In this document: in pieces, positions 16,911 through 26,334 of the stretch
Position numbering within the stretch: position 1 is the first letter of the stretch
Layout: each line of letters begins with the position of its first letter
NCBI GenBank assembly: GCA_048270425.1
Contig: JBLWSY010000014.1
Coordinates: 44,233-108,232 of the forward strand
Direction: 5' to 3'
Length of the DNA stretch: 64,000 bases
Source of the DNA: Oceanospirillum sp048270425
GTDB taxonomy: Bacteria > Pseudomonadota > Gammaproteobacteria > Pseudomonadales > Halomonadaceae
Position numbers and translations under genes: made by a program
Notes under the pieces: generated by a model
Seen by the model: the letters and a program-made list of their open reading frames with translations, nothing else
What the model was told of the DNA's origin: nothing
Databases searched by the model: none

Positions 16911-18809
16911 CTATTTCACAAACTTTGATAGCAGCCTTATGTAGGCAGACTGGTACGTTATGGAGTTTTCTGTAATTTCATAAGATAGCTCGTCTCCATT
17001 CCATGAGCGGTAAGATTTGGATGCGGGCTGTTCGCTAATGAGTGAAAAGCCATCTTGCATGTAAACGCCGGTTTGGTTGTAATTTTCATTTGCCCCGCCT
17101 ACAACAAAACCCGGTGGCGGGCCATAAGAGTCATTGACGTTATCCCAGACGGAACCATCTGCAAACCACATGTGATAAAACTCATCGACGCTGTTTTCTG
17201 CTCCGAATTGCTCCATGTTTGATAAGTAGACAATGGACATCGGATTCAGGCCATGCAGATAATTTAAATAGATGCCAGCAAGTGTTTTCAGGTTGGTTTC
17301 GTCGGTACTTAATAAATGATAAACAATGGGGTTATAAACACTGTTCCCGGCCTGAGCTTTTACCCGATTACTGCCCCAATAATAGGTATCTATATAGCTT
17401 AGATAACCATCTTTCTTTTCTTTGAACTGCCGAAGGGGAGCGAAGTCGTTATAAGGACTCTCCAGTAGCTCTGAATATTTGTCTTTTATTGATGAGACCA
17501 GGGCACTGTCTGCCCCTGTGAGTGTTGTGTAATAGCTGACAGCGTTCTGACTTTCTTCAATTATCCCGTCCGGGTCCAAATAACCACCGGCATCTGAAAA
17601 CATCGGGATATCTTTATAGTTTGTGGAAATGAAGTTTTTGTACGCTGTTTCCCCTGTTAAGGCAAAAAGGTAAATAGCGGCGTTGACGCGGTTGGCTTTT
17701 TTATCCGAAAGGCTATCTTCAGAGTCAGCATTAACAAAAAGGGTGTTATCAAACATCTCGTTGATTTTGCTTTCATTTGCCCCGATCCAATCCCATGCGC
17801 TAACAGCCGCGTTTTTAAGGGTTGTTGCGTAGTCCGGGTTAATATCTTTGAAAATAAGTGCGGCATGTGCAAAGGCGCCTGCAGCAGAAATTGTCGCTGA
17901 AGCACTCTCCGGGCCGTATCGTCTCTTAACGTTATCCGTGCTGGGCGGCGGAGTTGCATCCCAGCTCACAGAAGCCACCTTATGCAGGACTGACCCATCG
18001 GGATTTTGCATCCTTAACAGCCAGTCCAGCTCGTATTTGACTTCGTCCAGCAGGTCCGGAATACCGTTGCCTGATTCTGCAATATTGTAATTATCACCCC
18101 AGATTGTCGGGTTTTCGCTGTAGGCGAAAAGAAGATTATGCAAAGCACCATCGGCAAAATTGACGTATTTATTAAAATCTCCGGCATCATACCAACCGCC
18201 CCGCAAGTCCTTGCTTGTACTGCTGTTGGTATTGGATATTAAGCGCGCATCGCTATCCTGCTCTAACCCTAGATGACTGGCTGAGTCTGCCCATCTGCTA
18301 TCAACAAAAGGGTATGCTTTGGCAAACCCGGCCCGTTGATAATAAAAAGTTCTGACTGCTTGTTTCAGGACTGTCTCATAGACATCGTCAGATATTCTGA
18401 ACGTATACGAGGCTTTCTCCTGTTTTTTGTCGTAGAGGTAATATTCACCGGTACGCTGAACAGGGGTGAAATCAAAATGCCAGATCTTATCGCCCGAATC
18501 CGTGTCGGTTAGCCCGTTGTTGAATGGTGTTACGTTTCCCGTGTAAACAAGAGTGTCATCGGCCGTTTTTCTGACTTCCAGTTCATTGGAGGGGAAGTAG
18601 GTGCTGTTAGCATTAAAGCCGATTTTAGGATCGGTAATAATGGCTATTTTGGTCTGTTCGGGCAGATAGCCGAATTGGTCGACTTTTATATGCTTTGTAA
18701 CGGTTTTCTGTACCTTCTCACCATTCGAGCCGTCATTAGAGCCGGAAGGGTTGTCGGACCCGCTGCATCCCAGCGTTAGTAACGTGAATAAAATGAGAAG
18801 GTTCTTCAT
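16911..18809 (-). CDS. Glycoside hydrolase family 9 cellulase, lipoprotein
   Basis: A 632-residue endoglucanase-type enzyme predicted to hydrolyse beta-1,4-glucan. A lipoprotein signal with lipobox LTLGC places lipidated Cys15 at the membrane, followed by a Ser/Gly/Asn-rich linker (16-35). Residues of about 38-140 form the Ig-like CelD N-terminal domain (starting KVDQFGYLP), and 145-632 the GH9 barrel with YDAGDFNKY (Asp208, Asp211) and the C-terminal acid Glu614 region YEITENSITY. PPPGFVVGG and GLNPMSIVY are further GH9 segments. No carbohydrate-binding module is seen. ATG start after AAGGAT. It is monocistronic. Together with the GH5 lipoprotein at 27.3 kb it suggests surface attack on cellulose or beta-glucan. 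Confidence 0.93.
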   Translation of the reverse strand: MKNLLILFTLLTLGCSGSDNPSGSNDGSNGEKVQKTVTKHIKVDQFGYLPEQTKIAIITDPKIGFNANSTYFPSNELEVRKTADDTLVYTGNVTPFNNGLTDTDSGDKIWHFDFTPVQRTGEYYLYDKKQEKASYTFRISDDVYETVLKQAVRTFYYQRAGFAKAYPFVDSRWADSASHLGLEQDSDARLISNTNSSTSKDLRGGWYDAGDFNKYVNFADGALHNLLFAYSENPTIWGDNYNIAESGNGIPDLLDEVKYELDWLLRMQNPDGSVLHKVASVSWDATPPPSTDNVKRRYGPESASATISAAGAFAHAALIFKDINPDYATTLKNAAVSAWDWIGANESKINEMFDNTLFVNADSEDSLSDKKANRVNAAIYLFALTGETAYKNFISTNYKDIPMFSDAGGYLDPDGIIEESQNAVSYYTTLTGADSALVSSIKDKYSELLESPYNDFAPLRQFKEKKDGYLSYIDTYYWGSNRVKAQAGNSVYNPIVYHLLSTDETNLKTLAGIYLNYLHGLNPMSIVYLSNMEQFGAENSVDEFYHMWFADGSVWDNVNDSYGPPPGFVVGGANENYNQTGVYMQDGFSLISEQPASKSYRSWNGDELSYEITENSITYQSAYIRLLSKFVK

Positions 18810-18895
18810 GGTTATCCTTAACCTTGTTGCTTAATCAGAGGGGGCTTATTTAATCGACGCCACCCGTTTTATCTGAAGTTTTCTAAGATCTCATT

Positions 18896-19567
18896 TTATA
18901 GCGGGATGTCGCCCTCACGAATACGGAACCAGACCGCGATACTGTAGCGGGTGTCGTGAGCGGTCAGCACTTCATGTGGAAATTCTTCCGAGAGAAAAGC
19001 CGCAACAGTGCCTGCCTTGGGTAGCAGTGTAGTGATCGGTTCTTCACCTTCTTCCGGGTACAGTACAAATTCGCCGCCTTTGTCTGCGGTCCAGTCATGA
19101 TTCAGGTAGAACACCAGGGTCATAATACGATTGCGCTGCCCTTTAAAGCTATCGACATGCTTTTTGTAGAACTGTCCTGGCTCGTAGATCGCATACATGG
19201 CTTCATAGTGGTTCATACCGAGAAACAGGCGACGATTCACCGCTGTCATCAGCTGATCCAGCATCTGCATAAAAAGGTTCTGAGTCTCATTGATATTGTC
19301 CAGCCAGCAGATGCGATCCGATCTGATATCGTCTCTGCGAACAAAATCCAGCTCGCGACCGATACCTGCTTTGTGAAACTTCTCTTGCTCATCCAGTGCC
19401 AAAAGGTCTGTTTTCAGAAGGTCGACAAAAGGAGCGCTGAGGAAGTTTTCAATAACACCCCAACCATCCTGATAGAGCGCAGAGCAGATCTGGTCGATAT
19501 CCCCAATGCTGATCAGAGATGCTGTCTGAGCCTGGGTTTCAAGTTTAGGATTCAGGATAGAGTTCAT
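18896..19567 (-). CDS. 2-oxoglutarate/Fe(II)-dependent oxygenase (prolyl 4-hydroxylase-like)
   Basis: A 223-residue protein with the double-stranded beta-helix of the P4Hc family. Iron ligands are the HxD in YKKHVDSF and the distal His in FPHEVLTAHDTRYS, where the Arg would bind 2-oxoglutarate. Such enzymes hydroxylate a protein or small molecule; the substrate cannot be predicted. ATG start with GAGG seven bases upstream. It stands alone between the GH9 cellulase and a divergent diguanylate cyclase. Similar bacterial proteins have been linked to EF-Tu or ribosomal protein hydroxylation, but that is only a family precedent. Confidence 0.85.
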   Translation of the reverse strand: MNSILNPKLETQAQTASLISIGDIDQICSALYQDGWGVIENFLSAPFVDLLKTDLLALDEQEKFHKAGIGRELDFVRRDDIRSDRICWLDNINETQNLFMQMLDQLMTAVNRRLFLGMNHYEAMYAIYEPGQFYKKHVDSFKGQRNRIMTLVFYLNHDWTADKGGEFVLYPEEGEEPITTLLPKAGTVAAFLSEEFPHEVLTAHDTRYSIAVWFRIREGDIPL

Positions 19568-19969
19568 TGGCAGGCCTCACAAAGAAGATGCGACAGAGCA
19601 CTGACCTTGGCTCTGGCTGCAAGGCTTATACCTCATGTTGGCCGGGTGGGAAAGCAGGCAGGATCATTGACGATGGATGATATTTCGTTCACGTTGCATT
19701 ATTTTTTTCGCAATTTACTTAATTGTTAATAAAAACAGTCTATTTAAGTGTGGTGCTTAGAATAAGGCTGGATTAATTGCTTGTGTACGAAACAATTTTG
19801 CTTGATACCGGTCAACCTGAACAGGCGCTTATTTAGTAAATATAAACATACGAAAAAAATGTGACTTAGGACTACATTTATTGGATGTAGGGGTGCATCC
19901 CGCAAGAGATTGATGAATAATGCGGCACTGATAAAAAAGATATAAGTAAAAACAGGTAAAGGCTGCGAT
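19568..19969. promoter_or_regulatory. Divergent upstream region, 2OG oxygenase and diguanylate cyclase
   Basis: This 402-bp region is strongly AT-rich around 19680-19760 and should contain both promoters. I could not identify a clear operator, a convincing promoter or another gene in it. Confidence 0.3.
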
Positions 19970-20758
19970 ATGCCAGGTGGAAACCGAACGCTTCTGATTG
20001 AAAAAGCCAGACGCACTGTCCAGAGAGGACTGGTGGGTTTTATTTTGCGGGCGACAATCTGGCCAACCCTTTTTTCCACGCTGGTATGTTATGGCTTCTA
20101 CCTGATCTGGGCTCCGGGCGCTTTTAGCATTCCTATCGCTCTTGCCTTACCCGTACTGACGCCTATGAGTATATCTGCACTGATCAGCCTGCCGAACTAT
20201 CGCTTGTTTAAAGCGCTTGCGGAAGAACACGCCATATTGGAGCGGGAAGTACACCGCCGCCGCTCTCTTGAGCATGATCTTCGTTTGCAGGCGAATACAG
20301 ATACGCTAACCGGTTTGTCGAATCGTCGAGCTTTTTTTGAAGAAGGGGCCCGCCGTTTGGAGTTTGAAGCGCAAACGCTGGTGATTATTGATCTGGATTT
20401 CTTTAAGCAGGTCAATGACCGTTACGGCCACGATATTGGTGATCATGTCCTTGTCCACATTGCTCGTATGCTTTCTGATCATTTTGAGCCAGAGGCACTG
20501 CTGGCGCGTATGGGGGGGGAAGAGTTTGCTCTCTTATCCAGTCTGAGAGAAGAAGAGCTTATCGAACAGCTGCAGTTTCTGAACGGCGTTCTGACAGGCC
20601 AGCCCCTTATTGTGCTCGGACGTAAAATTAATACCAGCCTGAGTGCCGGCGTAGTGACGGTTGAGCAAAACGGCAGCTTGCAGGAAGGTATTATTGCTGC
20701 CGATACTTATCTCTATAAAGCGAAAGCCAACGGCCGTTGTCAGGTTCAGTCTGCCTAA
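19970..20758 (+). CDS. Membrane-anchored diguanylate cyclase (GGDEF)
   Basis: A 262-residue protein predicted to make cyclic di-GMP from two GTP. Two hydrophobic segments (about 23-47 and 52-74) anchor it, a short coiled linker follows (80-105), and the GGDEF domain runs from 108 to the end with DTLTGLSNRR, the Mg-binding DLDFFKQVND and the active-site GGEEF at 182-186. The RxxD inhibitory site normally just before the GGDEF motif is absent, so product inhibition may be weak. ATG start after AAAGG. No sensor domain other than the membrane hairpin is visible. It is followed closely by ogt. Confidence 0.92.
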   Translation: MPGGNRTLLIEKARRTVQRGLVGFILRATIWPTLFSTLVCYGFYLIWAPGAFSIPIALALPVLTPMSISALISLPNYRLFKALAEEHAILEREVHRRRSLEHDLRLQANTDTLTGLSNRRAFFEEGARRLEFEAQTLVIIDLDFFKQVNDRYGHDIGDHVLVHIARMLSDHFEPEALLARMGGEEFALLSSLREEELIEQLQFLNGVLTGQPLIVLGRKINTSLSAGVVTVEQNGSLQEGIIAADTYLYKAKANGRCQVQSA

Positions 20759-20800
20759 GCGCAGTGCTTACCGCTCCGGCACTCATCGTCAGGAGCTCTT

Positions 20801-21298
20801 ATGTTTTATCAGTTCGCAGAATCGTCATTAGGTTATCTGATGCTCGCCGAGCAGGACGCTGGAGCGGGTATTTCCCTACTTTATCTGGGTGACGCTACCG
20901 ATCAGTTAATGGCTGACGCGGAGGCTGTTTTCCCCGATCGTCATTGGCAGCTGTCTGATCATCTTACGCCTTATCTGGACGAGGTTTGTGCCGCGCTTGA
21001 GAATAAAACCCCCTTCCCGGAGCTACCTCTGAATCTTGCCGGAACGGCTTTTCAGCAGCAGGTCTGGCAGATGCTGAAAAGCATCCCTTACGGCAAAACC
21101 CTGAGTTATAGCCAGCTGGCTGAGAGGCTGGCTATGCCTAATGCGGTGCGTGCAGTAGCCAGTGCCTGTGGGGCAAACCAGGTTGCACTGCTGATTCCCT
21201 GCCACAGAGTGGTACGCAAAAGCGGTGATTTGTCCGGTTATCGCTGGGGGGTTGCCCGAAAACGCCAGTTGTTAGCGTTAGAGGGGCAGTTGGGGTGA
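20801..21298 (+). CDS. ogt: Methylated-DNA-protein-cysteine methyltransferase
   Basis: A 165-residue suicide repair protein that moves alkyl groups from O6-alkylguanine (and O4-alkylthymine) to its own cysteine. The acceptor is Cys134 in LIPCHRVVRKSG, and the DNA-binding helix region includes YGKTLSYSQLAERL with AVRAVASACGAN. The N-terminal domain is short, as in Ogt, and there is no AraC-type Ada domain. ATG start preceded by CAGGAG. It lies 42 bp after the diguanylate cyclase gene and may share its transcript. Confidence 0.94.
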   Translation: MFYQFAESSLGYLMLAEQDAGAGISLLYLGDATDQLMADAEAVFPDRHWQLSDHLTPYLDEVCAALENKTPFPELPLNLAGTAFQQQVWQMLKSIPYGKTLSYSQLAERLAMPNAVRAVASACGANQVALLIPCHRVVRKSGDLSGYRWGVARKRQLLALEGQLG

Positions 21299-21313
21299 GT
21301 TTGTTGAGCGATT

Positions 21314-21367
21314 CCCGCCCCTGAGACGGTCTGTTTAGCTCTGCTCAGGGTCTTAAGGGCGGGTTTT
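21314..21367. terminator. Candidate terminator between convergent ogt and sbcB
   Basis: Arms CCCGCCC and GGGCGGG with a supporting inner CTGAG/CTCAG stem, followed by TTTT on the plus strand. The loop is large, so the call is moderate. Confidence 0.5.
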
Positions 21368-21373
21368 ACAGCT

Positions 21374-22816
21374 TTAAAACAGGTGTGAAGGAACTAAGGA
21401 TTCCACGTAGAGCACCACGTCTTCCAGAATATTCTGATCCCGTGGTGACAGTTCGGTCTGGCTCAGTTCCACTAAACGCTGGTTAAACTGCTCCGGTGTC
21501 AGGCTGCTGACCGCCGGATCGTTGATACGTTGCCAACGGTACTCATCCCACTGCTGCAGCTCTTCACCGGTAAGCCAATCTTTATAGTTACGGGCTTTGT
21601 AACGGAAGAACATTTCCTCCAGGCGCGGGTCCTGAAAGGTGGGCTGAAGTTCAGATAGCGCCTCTGCCGGTGTTTCGCGGATCATCGCCATCTGATCTTT
21701 GTCATGATGACCAAAGAAGCCGCCGCCATATAACATCAGATCCGGATCATCAGAACCGCCTTCAAATTCAGGTGCACTAAATACGGTCTGCAGTTTCGCA
21801 GTCAGATCGCCCAGTCCAGCCAGCACCTTCCAGTGCCCTCGGCAGGTATCCAGGCTGATGCCGGTACGGGCTTCAACTTTTTCATCCACCATACTTACCG
21901 GCAGCACCACAGGGCAACGGTTAATGTGGATAACCTTAAGAGGAATACGGGGCTGATCCAGCTCGCTCTGAGCGGTAAAGACACGACGCTGAATCTCTTC
22001 AGCAGACAGGCTGCCCAGCTCCGAGGGATCGGTCATCAGGTCGTAACAGATAACACCGTTCTTATTGGTCGGATGCTGCGCTAATGGTACAACTACCGCC
22101 GCATTACCCCGGGCAGCGCCGAACATACCGGAGATATGCAGCACCGGTTTGCGGCTGACCAGATCCAGCTGATCGGACACCTTGTGTTTGTTCCGCAGAT
22201 CAAACAGGTGCTGATACAGCTTAGGCTGCTTATCACGGATCAGGCGCGCCATAGCGATGGTCGCCCGTACATCGGAGACTGCATCATGAGCACCTTCATG
22301 AGCGATACCATTGGCCGCTGTCAGGTGTTCCAGCTTAAAACTTGGCAACCCCTGATCGTTTAACGGCCATTCGATACCATCCGGACGCAGGGCATACGCG
22401 GTACGCACCACATCAATCAGATCCCAGCGCGAGTTGCCGTTCTGCCATTCACGACCGTAAGCATCATAGAAGTTACGGTACAGAGTGTGGCGGGTCATCT
22501 CATCATCAAAACGCAGGGAGTTGTAACCCAGTGCACAGGTGTTGGGCTGACTGAGTTCATGATGAATATTGGCGATAAACTCCGCCTCAGGCACACCATT
22601 ACGCTGTGCATCCTGTGGTGTAATGCCTGTAATCAGACAGGCATCCGGATGAGGCAAAAAGTCATCTGCGGGTTGGCAGAACCATTCAACCGGCTCTGCA
22701 ATCTCATTCAGATCCAGATCTGTCCGAATACCGGCAAACTGAGAGGGTCTGTCACGACGGGGGTCGGCACCAAAACTTTCATAATCGTGCCAGAATAACG
22801 TGGGCTGAGAACTCAA
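21374..22816 (-). CDS. sbcB: Exodeoxyribonuclease I
   Basis: A 480-residue 3'-to-5' single-strand DNA exonuclease acting in recombination and mismatch repair. The DEDDh exonuclease domain starts at HDYESFG (residues 10-16, catalytic Asp and Glu), continues with GYNSLRFDDEMTRH and closes with HDAVSDVRATI. The C-terminal SH3-like and helical extension regions typical of ExoI fill residues of about 200-480. Length matches E. coli SbcB (475). It lies downstream of no operon partner and converges with ogt. Confidence 0.95.
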   Translation of the reverse strand: MSSQPTLFWHDYESFGADPRRDRPSQFAGIRTDLDLNEIAEPVEWFCQPADDFLPHPDACLITGITPQDAQRNGVPEAEFIANIHHELSQPNTCALGYNSLRFDDEMTRHTLYRNFYDAYGREWQNGNSRWDLIDVVRTAYALRPDGIEWPLNDQGLPSFKLEHLTAANGIAHEGAHDAVSDVRATIAMARLIRDKQPKLYQHLFDLRNKHKVSDQLDLVSRKPVLHISGMFGAARGNAAVVVPLAQHPTNKNGVICYDLMTDPSELGSLSAEEIQRRVFTAQSELDQPRIPLKVIHINRCPVVLPVSMVDEKVEARTGISLDTCRGHWKVLAGLGDLTAKLQTVFSAPEFEGGSDDPDLMLYGGGFFGHHDKDQMAMIRETPAEALSELQPTFQDPRLEEMFFRYKARNYKDWLTGEELQQWDEYRWQRINDPAVSSLTPEQFNQRLVELSQTELSPRDQNILEDVVLYVESLVPSHLF

Positions 22817-22901
22817 GGTTCAGGTCCTTACTTTTATCAGGGCCTGTAGCCCGTAACCCGTTCAGCTCCGGTTGTCCCGGAGCTGTGATTTTGTAGTCAA
22901 A

Positions 22902-23162
22902 TCAGGGCAGGTTACGCGGCCAGGATACATTTAATTCAATCTGAGAACGCTGAGGCAGGCAATGGTAGCTCACCTGAATATCATCTTGTTCAGACTGGGT
23001 GTAGCGGCGGATCACTTCAACCAGCTCACTCTGCAGACGAGGAAGAAAGTCAGGCTGATTTCGCTGCATACGATCCTGAGAAATCATAACTTTTAACCGT
23101 TCCCGGGCGATATCTGCTGACTGACAACTGTCTTTTTGGAAAAAATCACGCAAACGCTTCAT
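22902..23162 (-). CDS. minE: Cell division topological specificity factor MinE
   Basis: An 86-residue protein that stimulates MinD ATPase and drives pole-to-pole oscillation, so that Z-ring inhibition is confined to the poles. The N-terminal amphipathic MinD-binding part includes ARERLKVMISQDR, and the C-terminal dimerisation part includes LQSELVEVIRRYTQ and IELNVSWPR. Normal length (E. coli 88). It overlaps minD by four bases, indicating translational coupling in a minC-minD-minE order. Confidence 0.95.
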   Translation of the reverse strand: MKRLRDFFQKDSCQSADIARERLKVMISQDRMQRNQPDFLPRLQSELVEVIRRYTQSEQDDIQVSYHCLPQRSQIELNVSWPRNLP

Positions 23163-23971
23163 CGCCGACCTCCAAACATCCGGCTGAACAATCCTTTTCT
23201 TTCGAGTTCCGTAAATCGCATCGGAAGCTCTTCTCCCAGAAACCGGGAAACCGTATCACTATAGGCCTGACCGGCATCGCTGTCACTATCGTGCACCACA
23301 GGCACTCCCTGATTCGACGCGCGCAACACCGCGGGTGATTCAGGAATAACACCGATAACCGGAATCGCCAGAATCTCTTCAATATCCTGAACCGACATCA
23401 TATCCGAGTGTTCAACCCTCTGAGGATCGTAGCGGGTAATCAAAAGGTGAGCACGCACGGATTCACCGTTTTCCGCTTTGCGGGTTTTGGAATCCAGCAG
23501 ACCAATAATGCGGTCTGAATCCCGTACTGAAGAAACCTCAGGGTTGCTGACAACAATGGCTTCATCTGCGTAATACATCGCCATAATTGCGCCCCGTTCA
23601 ATCCCTGCCGGCGAATCGCAGATGATAAAATCAAACTCATTTTTCAGCGCTTCAATTACTTCACCTACGCCTTCGTAGGTTAGGGCGTCTTTGTCCCGGG
23701 TCTGGGACGCAGGCAGCATAAAAAGACCATCAAGGCGCTTATCTTTGATCAGCGCCTGGCTGAGTTTGGCTTCCCCGGTGGTGACGTTGATCAGATCATA
23801 AACGACCCGACGCTCGCAGCCCATCACCAGATCCAGATTGCGCAGGCCCACATCGAAATCGATCAGTACCGTACGATGGCCCTGCATAGCCAAAGCGGTT
23901 CCGATAGATGCGCAGCTGGTGGTTTTACCAACACCACCCTTTCCGGACGTTACCACGACTACCTTAGCCAC
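23159..23971 (-). CDS. minD: Septum site-determining ATPase MinD
   Basis: A 270-residue membrane-associated ATPase of the ParA/MinD family that recruits MinC to the membrane. The deviant Walker A motif is SGKGGVGKTT at residues 9-18, the switch region is FDVGLRNLDLVMG, and the C-terminal amphipathic membrane-targeting helix is the basic segment ERKGLFSRMFGG. Length matches E. coli MinD (270). ATG start. Middle gene of min operon; overlaps minE by four bases and lies 89 bp after minC. Confidence 0.97.
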   Translation of the reverse strand: MAKVVVVTSGKGGVGKTTSCASIGTALAMQGHRTVLIDFDVGLRNLDLVMGCERRVVYDLINVTTGEAKLSQALIKDKRLDGLFMLPASQTRDKDALTYEGVGEVIEALKNEFDFIICDSPAGIERGAIMAMYYADEAIVVSNPEVSSVRDSDRIIGLLDSKTRKAENGESVRAHLLITRYDPQRVEHSDMMSVQDIEEILAIPVIGVIPESPAVLRASNQGVPVVHDSDSDAGQAYSDTVSRFLGEELPMRFTELERKGLFSRMFGGRR

Positions 23972-24060
23972 GCGTCCATCCCCCTTTGATATTATTGTTT
24001 GTGTCCATTAGATATCGGTTCTTTGTATACAGGTATCACAATAAACCGAGCCAGATCGAA

Positions 24061-24756
24061 TCAGATGATCACAAGGCTCTGGTCTTCTAAATGTAACTCT
24101 ATCGGGCGTTCACTCTCTGCAGGCCACTCGCAGGCATCAAACGTCTGAAAGACACCGGCAATGGATACCAGTTCCGCTCTCAGTTGCTGACAGAGTACTT
24201 TTGCTTCTGTATCGCCCTGAGCCCCGGCGATTGCCCGGCCACGGAGCGTTCCCCAGATCTGTACATTACCATCAGCGATCACTTCCGCACCCTCATTAAC
24301 AGCCCCGATGACGACCAGGTCAGCACAGCCGGCATAAATCTGCTGACCAGAGCGAACGGTGCCACGAACAAAGCGGGTCGGCAGTCGCTGAATACAGCCT
24401 TTTTCTTTTGCGACCTCTTTCAGGCGACGTTCCGTTAAAGGTGGGAACCAGCCCAACCCTAAGGCCCATGCAGATTTTTTTATGGCTTCCTGTGCACAAC
24501 GTACCGCGATAGGAATCAGGCCGTTTCTCTTGCAGGCGTCAACAATCATCTCCAGCGCAACGGGGCGATCTTCCAGCTGATCAAAGGAGAGCAGGACCGG
24601 TGTTTGGCGAAAGAATGCCGGAGCTTTTTGCGTCTGCTGACTCAGTTCCTGTTCTATTTTTGAACAATCTGTCGTCATCAGCTCCAGAGTGGTAATTGTC
24701 AGATTACCCCCTTTAAACTGAAATGCCGCTTGTTGTTCCTGCTGGTTTACTTGCAC
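24061..24756 (-). CDS. minC: Septum site-determining protein MinC
   Basis: A 231-residue inhibitor of FtsZ polymerisation. The N-terminal FtsZ-binding domain (1-100) contains TPVLLSFDQLED, and the C-terminal beta-helix domain (about 120-220) carries RSGQQIYAGCADLVVIGAVN and GNVQIWGTLRGRAIAGAQGD, the turns that bind MinD and FtsZ. Length matches E. coli (231). Start is GTG; the ribosome site is weak. First gene of the min operon. Confidence 0.95.
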   Translation of the reverse strand: MQVNQQEQQAAFQFKGGNLTITTLELMTTDCSKIEQELSQQTQKAPAFFRQTPVLLSFDQLEDRPVALEMIVDACKRNGLIPIAVRCAQEAIKKSAWALGLGWFPPLTERRLKEVAKEKGCIQRLPTRFVRGTVRSGQQIYAGCADLVVIGAVNEGAEVIADGNVQIWGTLRGRAIAGAQGDTEAKVLCQQLRAELVSIAGVFQTFDACEWPAESERPIELHLEDQSLVII

Positions 24757-24842
24757 AGAAAACTCGCTGAATTTACCGTTAAATATTTAAACTGATGTGA
24801 ACTAAAAAGAATTATACAGGATGATCCGGTAACAGATGCAAA

Positions 24843-24866
24843 AAAAGCCGGCAATTGCCGGCTTTT
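24843..24866 (-). terminator. Intrinsic terminator between phaB-like gene and minC
   Basis: A 10-bp perfect stem AAAAGCCGGC / GCCGGCTTTT around an AATT loop, with an extra A/T run that gives T6 on the minus strand. It would end the acetoacetyl-CoA reductase transcript before minC. Confidence 0.88.
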
Positions 24867-24881
24867 CATCACCCAACGTGG

Positions 24882-25619
24882 TTAGCACATGTGCTGGCCA
24901 CCATTGACGGCCAGATTAGCGCCGGTAATAAAGCCACCGTCTTCTGCAGCCAGGAAGGATACCGTTCGCGCTATCTCTTCCGGCTTACCGAAGCGCCCCA
25001 CCGGAATGCCTTCCATAATCTGATTACGGATCGGCTCATCGATCTTCATAATCATATCGGTTGCGATATACCCCGGAGAGATGGTGTTAACGGTAATACC
25101 TTTTCGGGCCGTTTCCTGGGCCAGCGCTTTAGTAAAACCGTGCATGCCGGCTTTTGCTGCTGAATAGTTGGTTTGTCCCATCTGCCCCTTCTGACCATTG
25201 ATTGAAGAGATATTGATGATACGGCCAAATTTCATTTCCAGCATATTTTCCAGACAGGCTTTACTCATATTGAAAACACTGTCCAGGTTGGTTTGCAGCA
25301 CCTGATGCCACTGATCCCAACTCATCTTCTTCATAAAACCATCTCGGGTAATACCGGCGTTGTTAACCAGCACCGCAATTGGCCCAAGGGTTTCAGCAAC
25401 TTGCTTGCAACCTTCCTGACAGGATTCAAAATCGCCGACGTCGATGTGAACGGTCTCAAAATCGTAACCAGCGGCTTTTTCAGATTCCTTCCAAGCCTGT
25501 GCTTTTTCCTGGTTCGTCGAGGCCGCCACAACCTGATAGCCATCATTGGCCAGACTACGGCAAATTGCAGTACCGATACCTCCGGTACCCCCTGTTACTA
25601 AGGCGATCTTCTTACTCAT
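24882..25619 (-). CDS. phbB: Acetoacetyl-CoA reductase (PhaB/PhbB)
   Basis: A 245-residue short-chain dehydrogenase that reduces acetoacetyl-CoA to (R)-3-hydroxybutyryl-CoA with NADPH, the precursor for polyhydroxybutyrate. The cofactor motif is TGGTGGIG (8-15), the catalytic set is Ser in INISSINGQKGQMGQ with YSAAKAG (Tyr and Lys), and the segment NNAGITRDGFMKKM is typical of PhaB rather than FabG. No phaC or phaA gene is adjacent, so the storage pathway must be completed elsewhere in the genome. ATG start. Confidence 0.92.
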   Translation of the reverse strand: MSKKIALVTGGTGGIGTAICRSLANDGYQVVAASTNQEKAQAWKESEKAAGYDFETVHIDVGDFESCQEGCKQVAETLGPIAVLVNNAGITRDGFMKKMSWDQWHQVLQTNLDSVFNMSKACLENMLEMKFGRIINISSINGQKGQMGQTNYSAAKAGMHGFTKALAQETARKGITVNTISPGYIATDMIMKIDEPIRNQIMEGIPVGRFGKPEEIARTVSFLAAEDGGFITGANLAVNGGQHMC

Positions 25620-25832
25620 CTTACATTCCCTCTGCTTGTAGATGTCGCTCTCGCATTCCCTGTTTTACGGATTCACAGTGACAGCACCATGACAGCAAAA
25701 CAGAGTTTTGCCGAACTATCCTGATCAGGCACCGCCACTGGGGCTGGCACCGTGACCGGACAGGCAAAATCCTTGTGTGACGCTCAAAATACGCTTTTTA
25801 TTTGTTTATTTTGGTTTTAAGCGTAAAAACTT

Positions 25833-25860
25833 TTGACATTCAGTTATTTAGCCCTATAAT
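25833..25860 (+). promoter_or_regulatory. Consensus sigma-70 promoter of tRNA-fMet
   Basis: A perfect TTGACA at 25833-25838 and a perfect TATAAT at 25855-25860 are separated by 16 bp. A GC-containing discriminator follows, and the tRNA begins 13 bp after the -10 box. Such a strong promoter is expected for a stable RNA. Confidence 0.92.
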
Positions 25861-25873
25861 GCACTGCATCTGA

Positions 25874-25950
<77 letters not shown>

Positions 25951-25960
25951 AATTCAGAGA

Positions 25961-25991
25961 AAGCCAGATTCTTCGGAGTCTGGCTTTTTTT
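25961..25991 (+). terminator. Intrinsic terminator of tRNA-fMet
   Basis: An 8-bp stem AAGCCAGA / TCTGGCTT extends through TTC/GAG to a TTCG tetraloop and is followed by a T run, ten bases after the CCA. Confidence 0.93.
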
Positions 25992-26334
25992 ATGTTCGCG
26001 TTTTGTTCCTATCGGTTTTCCCTGCACTGCTTTGGTTCCCGCAAGTCCTGTCTGCTGTTCGATCTGGTACACCATTGTGCGTGAAATAGCCTTTGCAAAA
26101 ATAAGGCTTTGATGGCGGTACGCTATCAAACCCCATGAGCACTAACAAGCGAATGTGACTGATAAGTCATCATGCGCCGCAGCATATTTCATGGCCAACT
26201 TAGCTAACTAATTGTTTCCTATCGGCATTGTCTGGTTACAGTCTTTAGGTCTTATTGCGATTTACTTAATGTTAGAGTCAGTCACAACAGGACCGTAGAT
26301 CGCAAAACCTAAAGTCAGCAGATGGAGAGTCATC
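25992..26334. other. Intergenic region after tRNA-fMet, no gene seen
   Basis: A 343-bp stretch between the tRNA terminator and the inositol monophosphatase gene. I checked it for an integrase or a duplicated tRNA 3' end, because tRNA genes are common attachment sites, and found neither. The last part carries the ribosome site GGAG for the next gene. Confidence 0.35.

Noticed and set aside
19744..20079. A hydrophobic 111-codon minus-strand frame overlapping the start of the first diguanylate cyclase gene
   Set aside because: Runs through the coding strand of a clear GGDEF gene and has no supporting start signal.
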